This document shows, piece after piece, positions 33,322-42,104 of a DNA stretch of 64,000 nt (position 1 is its first letter; each line of letters starts with the position of its first letter). The stretch is taken from NCBI GenBank assembly GCA_039583705.1, contig JAVKSM010000001.1, positions 11,032 through 75,031 on the forward strand, given 5' to 3'. The translations under genes and the position numbers were made by a program. Source of the DNA: JAVKSM01 sp039583705. GTDB lineage: Bacteria > Actinomycetota > Actinomycetes > Mycobacteriales > Pseudonocardiaceae. The notes under the pieces are model-generated. The model ran no database searches and had not been told where the DNA came from. It saw only the letters and a program-made list of their open reading frames with translations.

Positions 33322-34536
33322 GTGATTGTCTGTCGCACCTGCGGCTCGCGGAACGCGGACGGGGATTCCTTCTGCGGCAGCTGTGGGGATTTCCTCGAGT
33401 GGACGGGCGAGAAAGCCTCGGACGCCGGATCCCCACCGCCGGTGGAGCAGGAACCGGCTGCCCCGCCGGCTGCCCGGCGGGACGAGCCGCCGGACGAGCC
33501 GACCGTGACAGGGCGGAGTGACGGGGACGGCGAAACCCCCGGGGCAACGGCCGCGCTGGTCGCACCGATACCCGCGGACCCGGCGCCAGCGCCGTTCCCC
33601 GAGCCCACCCCGACGGCGCCCACCCCGACAGCCGAGGCCGCCGCCCCGGCCCCGCAAGCCCAGCCCAGGGCCCAGCCCGAGGCGATGATGCCGCAAGGGG
33701 CGCGGCGACGACCGGCGGCGGAGGTGACGGCGCCGCCGCCGCAGCGGCACCCGCGGCCAGGCGACGTGATCTGCGGGAACTGCGGCGAGGGCAACCTGCC
33801 GACGCGGCGGTTCTGCAGCCGATGTGGCCGGTCCCTGCAGGTGGAGATCGACCACAGCGCCGCCGTGGTGACCCTCCCGTGGTGGCGCAGGCTGTTCCAC
33901 CGCAGGTTCCGGGCACGCCCGGCGGGCACCCGGCCGAGCCTGCGCCAGGCGCGCGGCACAACCACCTCCCTGGCCCACGGTGTCCTCGTCGCGGTGCGCC
34001 GCACGCTCGCGATCGCGGTCCTGCTCACCGGAGTGTTGTACGCCCTCTCGCCGCAGACCCGGGATGCGGTGAACCACGTCGTGCTCGGCGCCAAGGACCG
34101 CGTGCAGTCGCTGATCTCGCCGCGCTACGTCCCGGTCCGGCCCACCTCCGCGGCGGCCACCGCCGAGGTGCCCGGGCATCCGGCAGGCGCGGTCACCGAC
34201 GGCTTCACCAACACCTTCTGGGCGGCCCCGGACGCGACGGCCCAGCCCACGCTCGTGCTGCGCTTCGACCACCCGGTCGGGCTGGATCGTGCCATCGTGC
34301 GGCTGGGCGGCGGGGATGACTTCCAGGCGTGGGGAAGGCCGGAGAAGCTGCACCTGGTCTACTCGACCGGCCGCACCTTCGACCTGACCCTCACCGACAC
34401 ACCGGACCCGCAGGACGTCACGCTCGCCGGCGGCGACGGCGTGACCAGCGTCGAGCTCCACGTGGTCTCCGTCTACCGGTCGGTGCAGAGCCGGGGTCTG
34501 GCGATCACCGAGATCGAGCTGTTCCAACGACAGTAG
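33322..34536 (+). CDS. Zinc-ribbon, transmembrane and discoidin-like domain protein of the eCIS locus
   Basis: 404 residues from GTG 33322, after GGAGGTG. A first zinc ribbon (CRTCGSRNADGDSFCGSCG, Cys 4/7/18/21) is followed by about 120 residues of Pro/Ala-rich linker, then a second zinc ribbon (CGNCGEGNLPTRRFCSRCG, near 150). A membrane helix (RRTLAIAVLLTGVLYALSP, near 225-245) precedes an extracytoplasmic F5/8-type (discoidin, NADase-type glycan-binding) domain (PAGAVTDGFTNTFWAAPDA ... LVLRFDHPVGLDRAIVRLGGG). Such proteins recur in actinobacterial eCIS loci. The plan suggests a bridge between cytosol and cell wall. The stop is 16 bases before the cap gene. Confidence 0.8.
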   Translation: MIVCRTCGSRNADGDSFCGSCGDFLEWTGEKASDAGSPPPVEQEPAAPPAARRDEPPDEPTVTGRSDGDGETPGATAALVAPIPADPAPAPFPEPTPTAPTPTAEAAAPAPQAQPRAQPEAMMPQGARRRPAAEVTAPPPQRHPRPGDVICGNCGEGNLPTRRFCSRCGRSLQVEIDHSAAVVTLPWWRRLFHRRFRARPAGTRPSLRQARGTTTSLAHGVLVAVRRTLAIAVLLTGVLYALSPQTRDAVNHVVLGAKDRVQSLISPRYVPVRPTSAAATAEVPGHPAGAVTDGFTNTFWAAPDATAQPTLVLRFDHPVGLDRAIVRLGGGDDFQAWGRPEKLHLVYSTGRTFDLTLTDTPDPQDVTLAGGDGVTSVELHVVSVYRSVQSRGLAITEIELFQRQ

Positions 34537-34551
34537 TGAGGATCCGGCCGG

Positions 34552-35217
34552 ATGATCCACGAGGTGGACGAGGCGCTACGCCTGATGGTGCGCTCCGAGG
34601 CGCTGGCCGGCGCCGACGTCGAGGTGGTCTTCGACGCGCCGACCAAGGACTGGGCGGGCCGCCGCAACGCCCCCACCGTGAACCTCTACCTGTACGACAT
34701 CCGGGAAGACCTGCGGCGACGCGAACGCGGTCTGCTCAACGAGTACGACGGGCGCGGCGTCGTCACCGCCCGGCACCTGCCGCCACGACATGTCAAGCTG
34801 TCCTACCTGATCACCGCGTGGACGCAGCGTCCCGAGGATGAGCACCGCCTGCTCGCCTCGCTGCTGTCCTGCTTCCTGGGCTACGAGGCGATCCCCCCCG
34901 AGCTGCTCTCCGGACCGCTGGGCGAGCTGGGATTACCCGTCCCACTCACGGTGGCGCTGCCGCCGCCGGAGGACCGCTCGTTCGCCGACGTCTGGACCGC
35001 GCTGGGGGGCGAGCTCAAGCCGTCCCTGGACATCGTGGCGAGCACCCCGGTGGACACCGGGCGGAGCTACCCGGCGGCGCCTCCGGCCCGCGAGGGCATG
35101 GCTGTGAGCATGGCCAGCCAGGACCGGGAGCAGGTCGACGGGTTGGCCCGTCGACACCGCCTCGAGCCGGCGGCGCCCCGTCCGGCGATCACCGGCACCC
35201 GCCGTCGGCCCCGGTGA
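34552..35217 (+). CDS. DUF4255/Pvc16-family injection-system cap (tail terminator) protein
   Basis: 221 residues, ATG 34552. Typical DUF4255 opening (MIHEVDEALRLMVRSEAL) with NAPTVNLYLYDIREDLRRRERG, then VKLSYLITAWTQRPEDEHRLL and the LLSCFLGYEAIPPELL block; the C-terminus is a basic tail. Members (Afp16/Pvc16) cap the end of the tube and sheath and set its length. The stop overlaps the GTG of the ATPase gene. Confidence 0.92.
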   Translation: MIHEVDEALRLMVRSEALAGADVEVVFDAPTKDWAGRRNAPTVNLYLYDIREDLRRRERGLLNEYDGRGVVTARHLPPRHVKLSYLITAWTQRPEDEHRLLASLLSCFLGYEAIPPELLSGPLGELGLPVPLTVALPPPEDRSFADVWTALGGELKPSLDIVASTPVDTGRSYPAAPPAREGMAVSMASQDREQVDGLARRHRLEPAAPRPAITGTRRRPR

Positions 35218-37274
35218 GCACCGAGCCCAGCCTGGCCCACCTGCTCGGCCGGCTCGCGGTGGTCGAGGAGCGGGTGCGCCGCGCTGTCGGCGCGCGGCGG
35301 GAGCTGGACGGGCAATCGGACGACCCCTTCCGTGGGTTGTACCTGTCCGAGGAGGCCGTGGGCCGGGTCCTGGCCAGCCGGCTGGTTCCGGCGGCGCCGG
35401 ATCCGGTCGCCGACGCCCACCTGGCCACCGTCGAGGAAGCCGCCGACGCCGCCGTGCGGGCTGGCGCGGTCGTGCGACTGCGGGCGCTGGCCCGGGACTT
35501 CGGGCTCGACGCGCTCGACATCGAACTGCTGCTGGTCGCACTCGCGCCGGACCTGGACAGCCGTTTCGAGCAGCTCTACGGCTACCTCAACGACGACGTC
35601 ACGCGGCGGCGGGCCGCGGTCGGGATGGCGCTGCGGCTGTGCGGCCTGCCCGAGGCGGCCACGGCGGGCCGCGCCCGGCTGCTGGGACATGCCCCGCTCC
35701 TGGCGGCCGGGCTGCTGGTCGTGGACGACGCGGACCGACCGTTCCTGTCCCGGTCGCTGTGGGTACCGGACCGGGTCACCGCGCATCTCCTCGGCGACGA
35801 CCACCCCGACCCGGCGTTGGCCACTGTCCTCCTCCCCGCCGCCGAAGGTGTCGCGAGCGCGGGTGTCGACGGCCTGCGCGACGCGTTGCGACGAGATCTG
35901 CGGCTGGCCTACCTGCGGGAACGGCCGGGCGGGTCGGGACAGACCCTCGCCGCTGCCGCGCTGGGCGCTGCCGGCAGCGCCGCGCTGTGCACCGACGCAG
36001 CCCGGCTGGTGGTCGAGCCGGACCCGGCCTCGCTCGCCAGGGAGCTGGTCCGCGAAGCGCGGCTGACCGGGGCCGGCGTGGTCATCGAGCCGATCGAGGC
36101 GCTGGTCACCGAGGCGCCGGCGGTGCTGCGGCTGCTCGCTGCCGCACCCGTGCCCGTCCTGCTCGTCGGGGCCGCCAGTTGGGACCCGCAGTGGGCGGCC
36201 GAGCCGCCGCTGCAACTGGAGGCGGCGCCGGCCAGCGCCGCGGAGCGGGACGCGGCTTGGCGGGCGGTGCTCGACGGCCGGTTGGCGGCCAGTGTCGACC
36301 CGGCCGGCATGACCGCACAGTTCCTGCTCAGCCCGGTGCAGATCGCCCGGGCGGCGCGCGCGGCGGTGTTGCAGGCCGACCTTGCGGGCACCGCGGTCGG
36401 TGTCGAGCAGTTGCGGCAGGGCGCGCGGGAGCAGAACGCGGCCGGGCTGGAACGACTGGCCCGGCGCATCGAGCCGGCGGTGGGTTGGGGCGACCTGGTG
36501 CTGCCCGAGCCGACGCTGGGGGCGCTGCGCGAGCTGGCCGCCCGGGCCCGCAACCGCGACCAGGTGCTCGACGAGTGGCGGATGCGCCCCGGTGGCGGGC
36601 GCGGGCGGGGCATCACCGGCCTGTTCGCCGGTGACTCGGGCACCGGAAAGACGATGTCCGCCGAGGTGGTCGCCGCCGACCTGGGGCTCGACCTGTACAC
36701 CGTCAACCTCGCAACGGTGGTCGACAAGTACGTGGGAGAGACCGAGAAGAACCTGGAGCGGATCTTCACCGAGGCGGTCGGCGTCAACGGCGTGCTGTTG
36801 TTCGACGAGGCCGACGCGATCTTCGGCAAGCGCTCCGAGGTGCGTGACGCGCACGACCGCTACGCCAACATCGAGAGCGCGTACCTGTTGCAGCGGATGG
36901 AGTCCTTCGACGGGCTGGCGATCCTGGCCACCAACCTGCGGGCCAACCTGGACGACGCGTTCACCCGCCGGCTGGACGTGGTGGTGGACTTCCCGATCCC
37001 GGACGAGCCGCTGCGCCGGGTGCTGTGGGAGCACTGCCTGGGGCCGGCGCTCCCCCGGGCCTCCGGCGTTGACCTGGACTTCTGCGCCGCGGCCTTCGAG
37101 CTCTCCGGCGGCAACATCCGCTCGATCGCGGTCACGGCCGCCTACCGCGCCGCCGAGGCCCGCCACCCGGTCTCGATGGCCGACCTGGTCGCCGCCGTGG
37201 CCACCGAGTACCGCAAGCTGGGCCGGCTCTGCCTGGACCGCGAGTTCGGTCCCTACCGGGCGTTGTTGGCCTGA
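35214..37274 (+). CDS. AAA+ ATPase of the contractile injection system (Afp15/Pvc15-like)
   Basis: 686 residues, GTG 35214 overlapping the cap gene stop. The N-terminal 450 residues are helical with a degenerate ATPase-like region. The C-terminal AAA+ module has Walker A GDSGTGKT (near 472), Walker B LLFDEADAIFG (near 527), an arginine-finger region (FTRRLDVVVDFPIPDEPLRR) and a lid helix (ELSGGNIRSIAVTAAYRAA). One such ATPase is encoded in nearly every eCIS cluster; it is thought to aid assembly or effector loading. Confidence 0.93.
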   Translation: MSTEPSLAHLLGRLAVVEERVRRAVGARRELDGQSDDPFRGLYLSEEAVGRVLASRLVPAAPDPVADAHLATVEEAADAAVRAGAVVRLRALARDFGLDALDIELLLVALAPDLDSRFEQLYGYLNDDVTRRRAAVGMALRLCGLPEAATAGRARLLGHAPLLAAGLLVVDDADRPFLSRSLWVPDRVTAHLLGDDHPDPALATVLLPAAEGVASAGVDGLRDALRRDLRLAYLRERPGGSGQTLAAAALGAAGSAALCTDAARLVVEPDPASLARELVREARLTGAGVVIEPIEALVTEAPAVLRLLAAAPVPVLLVGAASWDPQWAAEPPLQLEAAPASAAERDAAWRAVLDGRLAASVDPAGMTAQFLLSPVQIARAARAAVLQADLAGTAVGVEQLRQGAREQNAAGLERLARRIEPAVGWGDLVLPEPTLGALRELAARARNRDQVLDEWRMRPGGGRGRGITGLFAGDSGTGKTMSAEVVAADLGLDLYTVNLATVVDKYVGETEKNLERIFTEAVGVNGVLLFDEADAIFGKRSEVRDAHDRYANIESAYLLQRMESFDGLAILATNLRANLDDAFTRRLDVVVDFPIPDEPLRRVLWEHCLGPALPRASGVDLDFCAAAFELSGGNIRSIAVTAAYRAAEARHPVSMADLVAAVATEYRKLGRLCLDREFGPYRALLA

Positions 37275-37480
37275 CCGCCCCCCGCTTCTTTGAGGAAACG
37301 GGGTGGACTCACCGCCCGGACCCAGTCCGGGCACCCCCGGGATCACCTTCCAGACCTTCGAGCAGGGAGCTGCCCGATCGGGCACACCTCGCTTCCCGGC
37401 TGGCGGTGCGACTGAGGCTGGTCGCCAGGGCTCGCTGCTGGCACGGTTTGGTTGGAGACACCTGTGCGAGGGGAGACGTC

Positions 37481-38203
37481 ATGCGCAGTCACAGCCAGGA
37501 CCGTGACGAGGCTCGGGAGTTGCGGCCCAAGGCGGACCGGATCGAGCCCGAGGACGCTGGCCTGATGTACCGGGCCGCGGCGGCGGGGCGCACCGACGTG
37601 CTGGGGCCGGCTGGCCTGCTCGGGCTGCAGCGCGCGGTCGGCAACGCCGGCGTGGGCAGCATGCTCGCGGAGGAGGAGCGCTCCCCGGTGCTCGACGTGG
37701 TGGGCTCCGGCGGCGGCTCCTCACTGGGCACCGACACCCGGGCGGAGATGGAGTCCCGGCTCGGTCACGACTTCGGCGACGTGCGGGTGCACACCGACGC
37801 CACGGCCCACGAGTCGGCCCGCTCAGTGAACGCCCACGCCTACACCGTCGGGTCGGACATCGTCTTCCAGCGCGACACGTACGACCCGTCCTCGGTGGAC
37901 GGAAAGACGATGCTGGCCCACGAGCTGACCCACGTGGTGCAGCAACGCAGCGGTCCGGTGGATGGCTCCCCCACTGGCGGCGGCATCCAGGTCAGCGACC
38001 CGTCCGACCGCTACGAACGCGAAGCCGCCGCCAACGCCGAACGCGTGATGTCCGGCCCAGCCCCGGCGTCGGGGTCCGCGGTCTCGGCGTCGGGTCCGGC
38101 CGTGCAGCGCGAGGCCGCCCCTGAGGAGCCGGAGGAGGAGCCCACCGCGCAGGGCAGCTTCGTCCAGCGCGCCGAGGGCGAGGAGGAAGAGGAACCGGCC
38201 TGA
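37481..38203 (+). CDS. DUF4157 (eCIS core domain) protein
   Basis: 240 residues, ATG 37481 after GAGGGGAG. The DUF4157 core runs from about residue 83 to 160: LGTDTRAEMESRLGHDFGDVRVHTDATAHESARSVNAHAYTVGSDIVFQ ... LLAHELTHVVQQ-like segment with HELTH, a zinc-protease type HExxH motif. The C-terminus is acidic and has hydrophobic-Q-R motifs (AVQREA, FVQRAE) like those in the disordered protein at 42715. DUF4157 is strongly associated with eCIS loci and many of their cargo proteins; here it is a short stand-alone form. Protease activity is unproven. Confidence 0.88.
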   Translation: MRSHSQDRDEARELRPKADRIEPEDAGLMYRAAAAGRTDVLGPAGLLGLQRAVGNAGVGSMLAEEERSPVLDVVGSGGGSSLGTDTRAEMESRLGHDFGDVRVHTDATAHESARSVNAHAYTVGSDIVFQRDTYDPSSVDGKTMLAHELTHVVQQRSGPVDGSPTGGGIQVSDPSDRYEREAAANAERVMSGPAPASGSAVSASGPAVQREAAPEEPEEEPTAQGSFVQRAEGEEEEEPA

Positions 38204-38296
38204 GGGCGGGCGAACCGGCAGGTGCACGGCGTCCTGCACGTCAGCAGAGGACCGTGATTGACATACTGGCAAGCCCCTGCGGAGGCGCCCGGTGAG

Positions 38297-38731
38297 TCAG
38301 GCCAGGGGTCGGGTTGCGGTGGACAACACCGCCAGGTCGGCTTCGACGACGAACGGCTCGGCCAACCGCAGCGTCTCACCGGGAAGTGCTCGGCCGACCT
38401 CGACGTACCGGCCGCGCTCCAGTCGGTACACGGCGCCCTCGGGCGCGACCCGGGTCAGCTCGATCCGCAGGTGATGCGGGATGCCCGCGCGAGCGTAGAG
38501 TTCGGGCTTGATCGCCCGGTCGAACGCCACGCTGCCCGGGCTGGTGATCTCTACGATCATCGCGACGCCGGTGGGCTGCCAGACCGTCAGGTCATCTCCC
38601 GGGTTGGTCACCACGGCCAGGTCAGGAATGAGGATCTTCCCCGGCGCGACCCGGACATTGATCGCCTCGAACACCTGCAGACCGTGCGTTACGGACCGAA
38701 GACAACGCGCTCGCAGAAGCGGCGACAGCAC
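38297..38731 (-). pseudogene. Uma2-family (DUF820) protein, N-terminally truncated
   Basis: 144 residues with the conserved Uma2 core GLQVFEAINVRVAPGKILIPDLAVV, VAMIVEITSPGSVAFDRAIKPELYARAGIPHHLRIEL. The usual N-terminal 40-50 residues (E.L.DGE...P.P...H) are missing; the first 18 codons do not resemble the family and the frame is broken upstream. The PD-(D/E)xK-like acidic residues of the core are kept. These genes are very numerous in actinomycetes, often in mobile regions. It sits between eCIS genes on the opposite strand. Confidence 0.65.
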
Positions 38732-38824
38732 GACGGCAGGCTCCTGCCAGAGCCACCGAGGGCTCGTCGAACGATGCCGGCGCGGCGTTGCTGCGGGCGC
38801 TCGGTCTGTGAGTGCCCCCGGCGT

Positions 38825-39049
38825 GTGGTCCTGGACGCTTCCGCCCTGCTCGCCTGGGTGCTGAACGAACGCGGCGCGGACACGGTCGGCAAGCTGTTAC
38901 CGCTCGCGGTGATTCCGGCGCCCAACCTCGTCGAGGTGCTCTACGGGGCGCCCGAGCGCGGCCACCGCATGAGCCCGGGCCAGCTCCAGCAGCACGCACT
39001 GGCCATGGGGCTGGTCGTCGAGCCGTTCACCGCCAGCGATGTGGCAGAA
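38825..39049 (+). pseudogene. VapC-type PIN-domain toxin fragment
   Basis: From GTG 38825: VVLDASALLAWVLNERGADT, then VIPAPNLVEVLYGAPERGHRMSP ... LVVEPFTASDVAEL. This is the first 75 residues of a PIN domain with the first catalytic Asp (LDASALL) and the Glu of NLVEV. The second half, with the remaining acidic residues, is missing; the frame runs into the antisense of the YkgJ-like gene, whose stop lies at 39050. No complete antitoxin gene is present. It is probably a decayed toxin-antitoxin remnant. Confidence 0.65.
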
Positions 39050-39946
39050 CTACGAGGTCGGGACGCCGTTGACCTCCATGATGGGGAGCTCGGGTCGGAC
39101 GAGGATGGCGCCTCGGTTCCGGAGGTGCTCCCGGATCCACTCCTCGTTCAGTTCCATCGCCCCGAAGTCCTTCCAGATCCGCGTGTCGTCGGCGCAACTG
39201 TAGCGGCGGCACAACCCCGGGCGGTCTGCGTAGATCCCGCACCGGCCGGTGCCGGTGTCGTTGTGGGTGCAGTAGCCGTTGGACTCGTGGCGGATCATGT
39301 ACGGGAAGCCGAGGTCCCACTTCACCGTGCCCGCCTCGACCTCCGGTGGCGTCAAGGCGAAGTTCAGCTTGCAGCAGACGGCGTGGCAGATGGGCATCCG
39401 CGCGGTGCAGTCCACCTCCACCGGCGGCTCGGACTCCGCGGGATCGACCCGGAAGGCGACACCCGGCCAACTGACCTTGCTCGTCGGAACTGCCTCCGCC
39501 TCGGGAAGCGGCGAGGGCTGCCCGGAATCGTCATCGGCAGCAGTGGCGGGTGCGGGGGCGGCGGCGGCGTCAGCAGCCGCGTCGGCGGCGTCAGCAGCGG
39601 CATCCTCGGCGCCGACGTCCGCCTCGGTGAGCGCGCCGTTGGCCCGCAGCAGCCTGACCAGCTCGGTGAGGTAGGCCTCCGCGCGCGACATCCGGGCGAG
39701 GAGCTTGTCCATCGCGGCCTGGGTGAAGTGGCTGCCGCGCACGAGCTGGCGCTCGAGCTGGGTGAGCGGCTCCTCGGGTGGGGCCGCCCAGTCGACCGGC
39801 GGCAGCGACGGCACCTGCGGCTGACCCGCCCCGGCGCTCGGCATCCGGGCCGCCCCGGCGGCCAGCATTCGGGCCTCCCGCATGCGCCCACTGTCCCGCT
39901 CCACCCGACCCCGGGCCACCTGCTTCGCGCGCACCGTGCCGGGCAC
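39050..39946 (-). CDS. YkgJ/UPF0153-type cysteine-cluster protein with helical N-terminus
   Basis: 298 residues, ATG 39946. The N-terminal 110 residues are helical (LTQLERQLVRGSHFTQAAMDKLLARMSRAEAYLTELVRLLRANG) and an Asp/Ala-rich linker follows. The C-terminal cluster is DCTARMPICHAVCCKLNFALTP ... GYCTHNDTGTGRCGIYADRPGLCRRYSC, with at least eight Cys in the pattern of zinc/iron-chelating YkgJ proteins. It is divergent from the sheath gene and so shares its promoter region. Similar genes occur in other actinobacterial eCIS loci; the role is unknown. Confidence 0.8.
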   Translation of the reverse strand: MPGTVRAKQVARGRVERDSGRMREARMLAAGAARMPSAGAGQPQVPSLPPVDWAAPPEEPLTQLERQLVRGSHFTQAAMDKLLARMSRAEAYLTELVRLLRANGALTEADVGAEDAAADAADAAADAAAAPAPATAADDDSGQPSPLPEAEAVPTSKVSWPGVAFRVDPAESEPPVEVDCTARMPICHAVCCKLNFALTPPEVEAGTVKWDLGFPYMIRHESNGYCTHNDTGTGRCGIYADRPGLCRRYSCADDTRIWKDFGAMELNEEWIREHLRNRGAILVRPELPIMEVNGVPTS

Positions 39947-40092
39947 CGCCGACTGCCCGAACGGGCGTCCGATCAGGACTGCCTGATCGTGCAGCCGCGG
40001 CTTCCCGCAGAAGGGTCCGCGTACCCGTTACCGGCGCCGCACAAACGGAGCGAGGCTCGTCACGACCGAACCGGGTCGATGAGGAGGCATGG

Positions 40093-41637
40093 ATGCCTAC
40101 GTATCTCTCGCCGGGCGTGTACGTCGAGGAACTCGAGGCCGGCTCCCGGCCGATCGAGGGCGTGGGCACCGCGGTGGCCGCGTTCGTGGGACTCGCCGAA
40201 CAGGGCCCGTATAACACCCCGATGCTGATGACCAACTGGAGCCAGTTCACCCAGACCTTCGGCGACTTCGTCGAGGGCAGCTACCTCGCGCACGCCGTCT
40301 TCGGCTACTTCCTCAACGGCGGGGGCACCTGCTACGTCGTCCGCATCGGCGCCGACGGCTCCGAAAAGGCCGACGGGAAGAAGAAGGAGCTGGCCGCCGG
40401 GTCACAGGCGATGCTGGGCAGCTACCGGGTGGTGGCCCGCGACAGCGTGGGTGACTCGCCCGACATCACCGTCGAGGTCACCGACCCCGGAGGGGAGGCC
40501 CCCCCGGAGGGCAGCTTCAAGCTCGTGGTCAAGCGCGGCAACAAGGTCGAGGAGAGCTTCGACCGGGTGACGACCCAGCGCGGCAAGGACAACGTCGTCA
40601 CCGTCGTCAAGGAGCGCTCCAAGCTGATCACGATCGAGGAAACCGCGACCGGCGCCGCGCTCGCCAAGCCGGAGAAGGGCAGCGTGACGCTGCAGCCGTC
40701 GGCACCGCCCACCCCGGCTCCCACCCGGCTCGGGCCCGACGACTACGTCGGCGACGTGGCCGAGCGCACCGGTTTCGGTGGCCTGGAGGCGGTCGACGAG
40801 ATCACGATGCTCGCGGTTCCCGACCTGATGAGTGCCTACCAGCAGGGCGTCATCGACCTGGAGGGTGTGCAGGCCGTCCAACTGGCGATGATCGCGCACT
40901 GCGAGCTGATGGGCGACCGGATGGCCGTCCTCGACCCGCCGCCGGGGCTCAACCCGCAGCAGATCAAGGAATGGCGGGTGGACACCGCCGGCTACGACTC
41001 CAAGTACGCCGCCCTGTACTACCCGTGGATCAAGGTGTTCGACCCGCTCTCCGGCACGAACGCCCACGTGCCACCGAGCGGGCACCTGGCCGGGATCTGG
41101 GCCCGTAACGACGAGACCCGCGGCGTGCACAAGGCACCGGCGAACGAGGTGATCCGCGGTGCGGTCGCGCTGCAGACCCAGGTCACCAAGGCCGAGCAGG
41201 ATCTGCTCAACCCGGTCGGGATCAACTGCCTGCGCGGCTTCCCCGGCCGGGGTCTGCGGGTGTGGGGGGCGCGGACGCTGTCCTCAGACGCGGCGTGGCG
41301 CTACCTCAACGTGCGTCGGCTGTTCAACTACCTGGAGGAATCCATCCTCGACGGGACGCAGTGGGTGGTGTTCGAGCCGAACGACGACGCGCTGTGGGCA
41401 CGGATCCGGCGCACCATCGGTGCCTTCCTGGTCAACGAGTGGCGCAAGGGCGCGCTGTTCGGGCTCACGCCGGACGAGGCGTTCTACGTCAAGTGCGACC
41501 GCGAGACCAACCCCGCCGAGGGCATCGACGCCGGCCAGGTCGTCTGTGAGATCGGGGTCGCGCCGGTCAAGCCGGCCGAGTTCGTCATCTTCCGGCTGGC
41601 GCAGTTCTCCGGCGGCACCAGTCTCGTCAGCGAGTGA
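40093..41637 (+). CDS. Contractile injection system sheath protein
   Basis: 514 residues, ATG 40093 right after GAGGAGGC. It starts with the sheath signature MPTYLSPGVYVEELEAGSRPIEGVGTAVAAFVG and ends with the conserved C-terminal domain (INCLRGFPGRGLRVWGARTLSSDAAWRYLNVRRLFNYLEESILDGTQWVVFEPND ... VCEIGVAPVKPAEFVIFRL). An inserted surface domain (about 100-220) separates the two halves. This is the contracting outer tube of phage-tail-like particles. First gene of the structural operon; the tube gene follows after 23 bases. Confidence 0.96.
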   Translation: MPTYLSPGVYVEELEAGSRPIEGVGTAVAAFVGLAEQGPYNTPMLMTNWSQFTQTFGDFVEGSYLAHAVFGYFLNGGGTCYVVRIGADGSEKADGKKKELAAGSQAMLGSYRVVARDSVGDSPDITVEVTDPGGEAPPEGSFKLVVKRGNKVEESFDRVTTQRGKDNVVTVVKERSKLITIEETATGAALAKPEKGSVTLQPSAPPTPAPTRLGPDDYVGDVAERTGFGGLEAVDEITMLAVPDLMSAYQQGVIDLEGVQAVQLAMIAHCELMGDRMAVLDPPPGLNPQQIKEWRVDTAGYDSKYAALYYPWIKVFDPLSGTNAHVPPSGHLAGIWARNDETRGVHKAPANEVIRGAVALQTQVTKAEQDLLNPVGINCLRGFPGRGLRVWGARTLSSDAAWRYLNVRRLFNYLEESILDGTQWVVFEPNDDALWARIRRTIGAFLVNEWRKGALFGLTPDEAFYVKCDRETNPAEGIDAGQVVCEIGVAPVKPAEFVIFRLAQFSGGTSLVSE

Positions 41638-41660
41638 CAGGCGAAAGGCGGTAGGCACCC

Positions 41661-42104
41661 ATGGCACTCCCCGATCTCGACTCGTCGGTCGGCCACTCCT
41701 TCGGTCTCGACTTCGACGGCGTGACGATCAAGCAGATCAACGAGGTCAGCGGGCTCAAGATGGAGCAGGACGTCATCGAGCTCAAGGAGAACACCAACGA
41801 CGGCAAGTACGTGATCAAGAAGCTGCCCGGGCGGCCGAAGGCGGGTGAGGTCACGCTGACCCGCGGTCTCACCGGTGACACCAGCTTCGAGAAGTGGATC
41901 AAAGACTCGCGGTTCGGCAAGATGCCGGACGCTCGCAAGGGCGGCGCGATCATCGTCTACGACTACGTGGGCTCGGCCATCAAGCGCTACAAGCTCACCA
42001 ACGCCTGGCCGAAGAGCCTGGAGATCGGCACGCTCAAGGCCGGTGACACCAGCGTGCTGACCGAGAAGCTCGTCCTCACCTACGAGCAGATGGACGTCGA
42101 GTGA
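41661..42104 (+). CDS. Injection-system inner tube protein 1
   Basis: 147 residues, Hcp/gp19-like tube fold: MALPDLDSSVGHSFGLDFDGVTIKQINEVSGLKMEQDVIELKENTNDGKYVIKKLPGRPKAGEVTLTRGLT ... SLEIGTLKAGDTSVLTEKLVLTYEQMDVE. Such subunits stack as hexamers inside the sheath. It is probably the main tube subunit because it follows the sheath gene directly. The ATG of the next gene overlaps its stop. Confidence 0.95.
   Translation: MALPDLDSSVGHSFGLDFDGVTIKQINEVSGLKMEQDVIELKENTNDGKYVIKKLPGRPKAGEVTLTRGLTGDTSFEKWIKDSRFGKMPDARKGGAIIVYDYVGSAIKRYKLTNAWPKSLEIGTLKAGDTSVLTEKLVLTYEQMDVE

Noticed and set aside
37278..37304. CCCCG...CGGGG hairpin after the AAA+ ATPase as a terminator
   Set aside because: Only five base pairs with a large unpaired interior and no U run; too weak to call.
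38258..40228. 656-codon plus-strand frame covering the PIN fragment
   Set aside because: Only the stretch around 38825-39049 resembles a protein family; the rest is antisense of the Uma2 fragment and the YkgJ-like gene.
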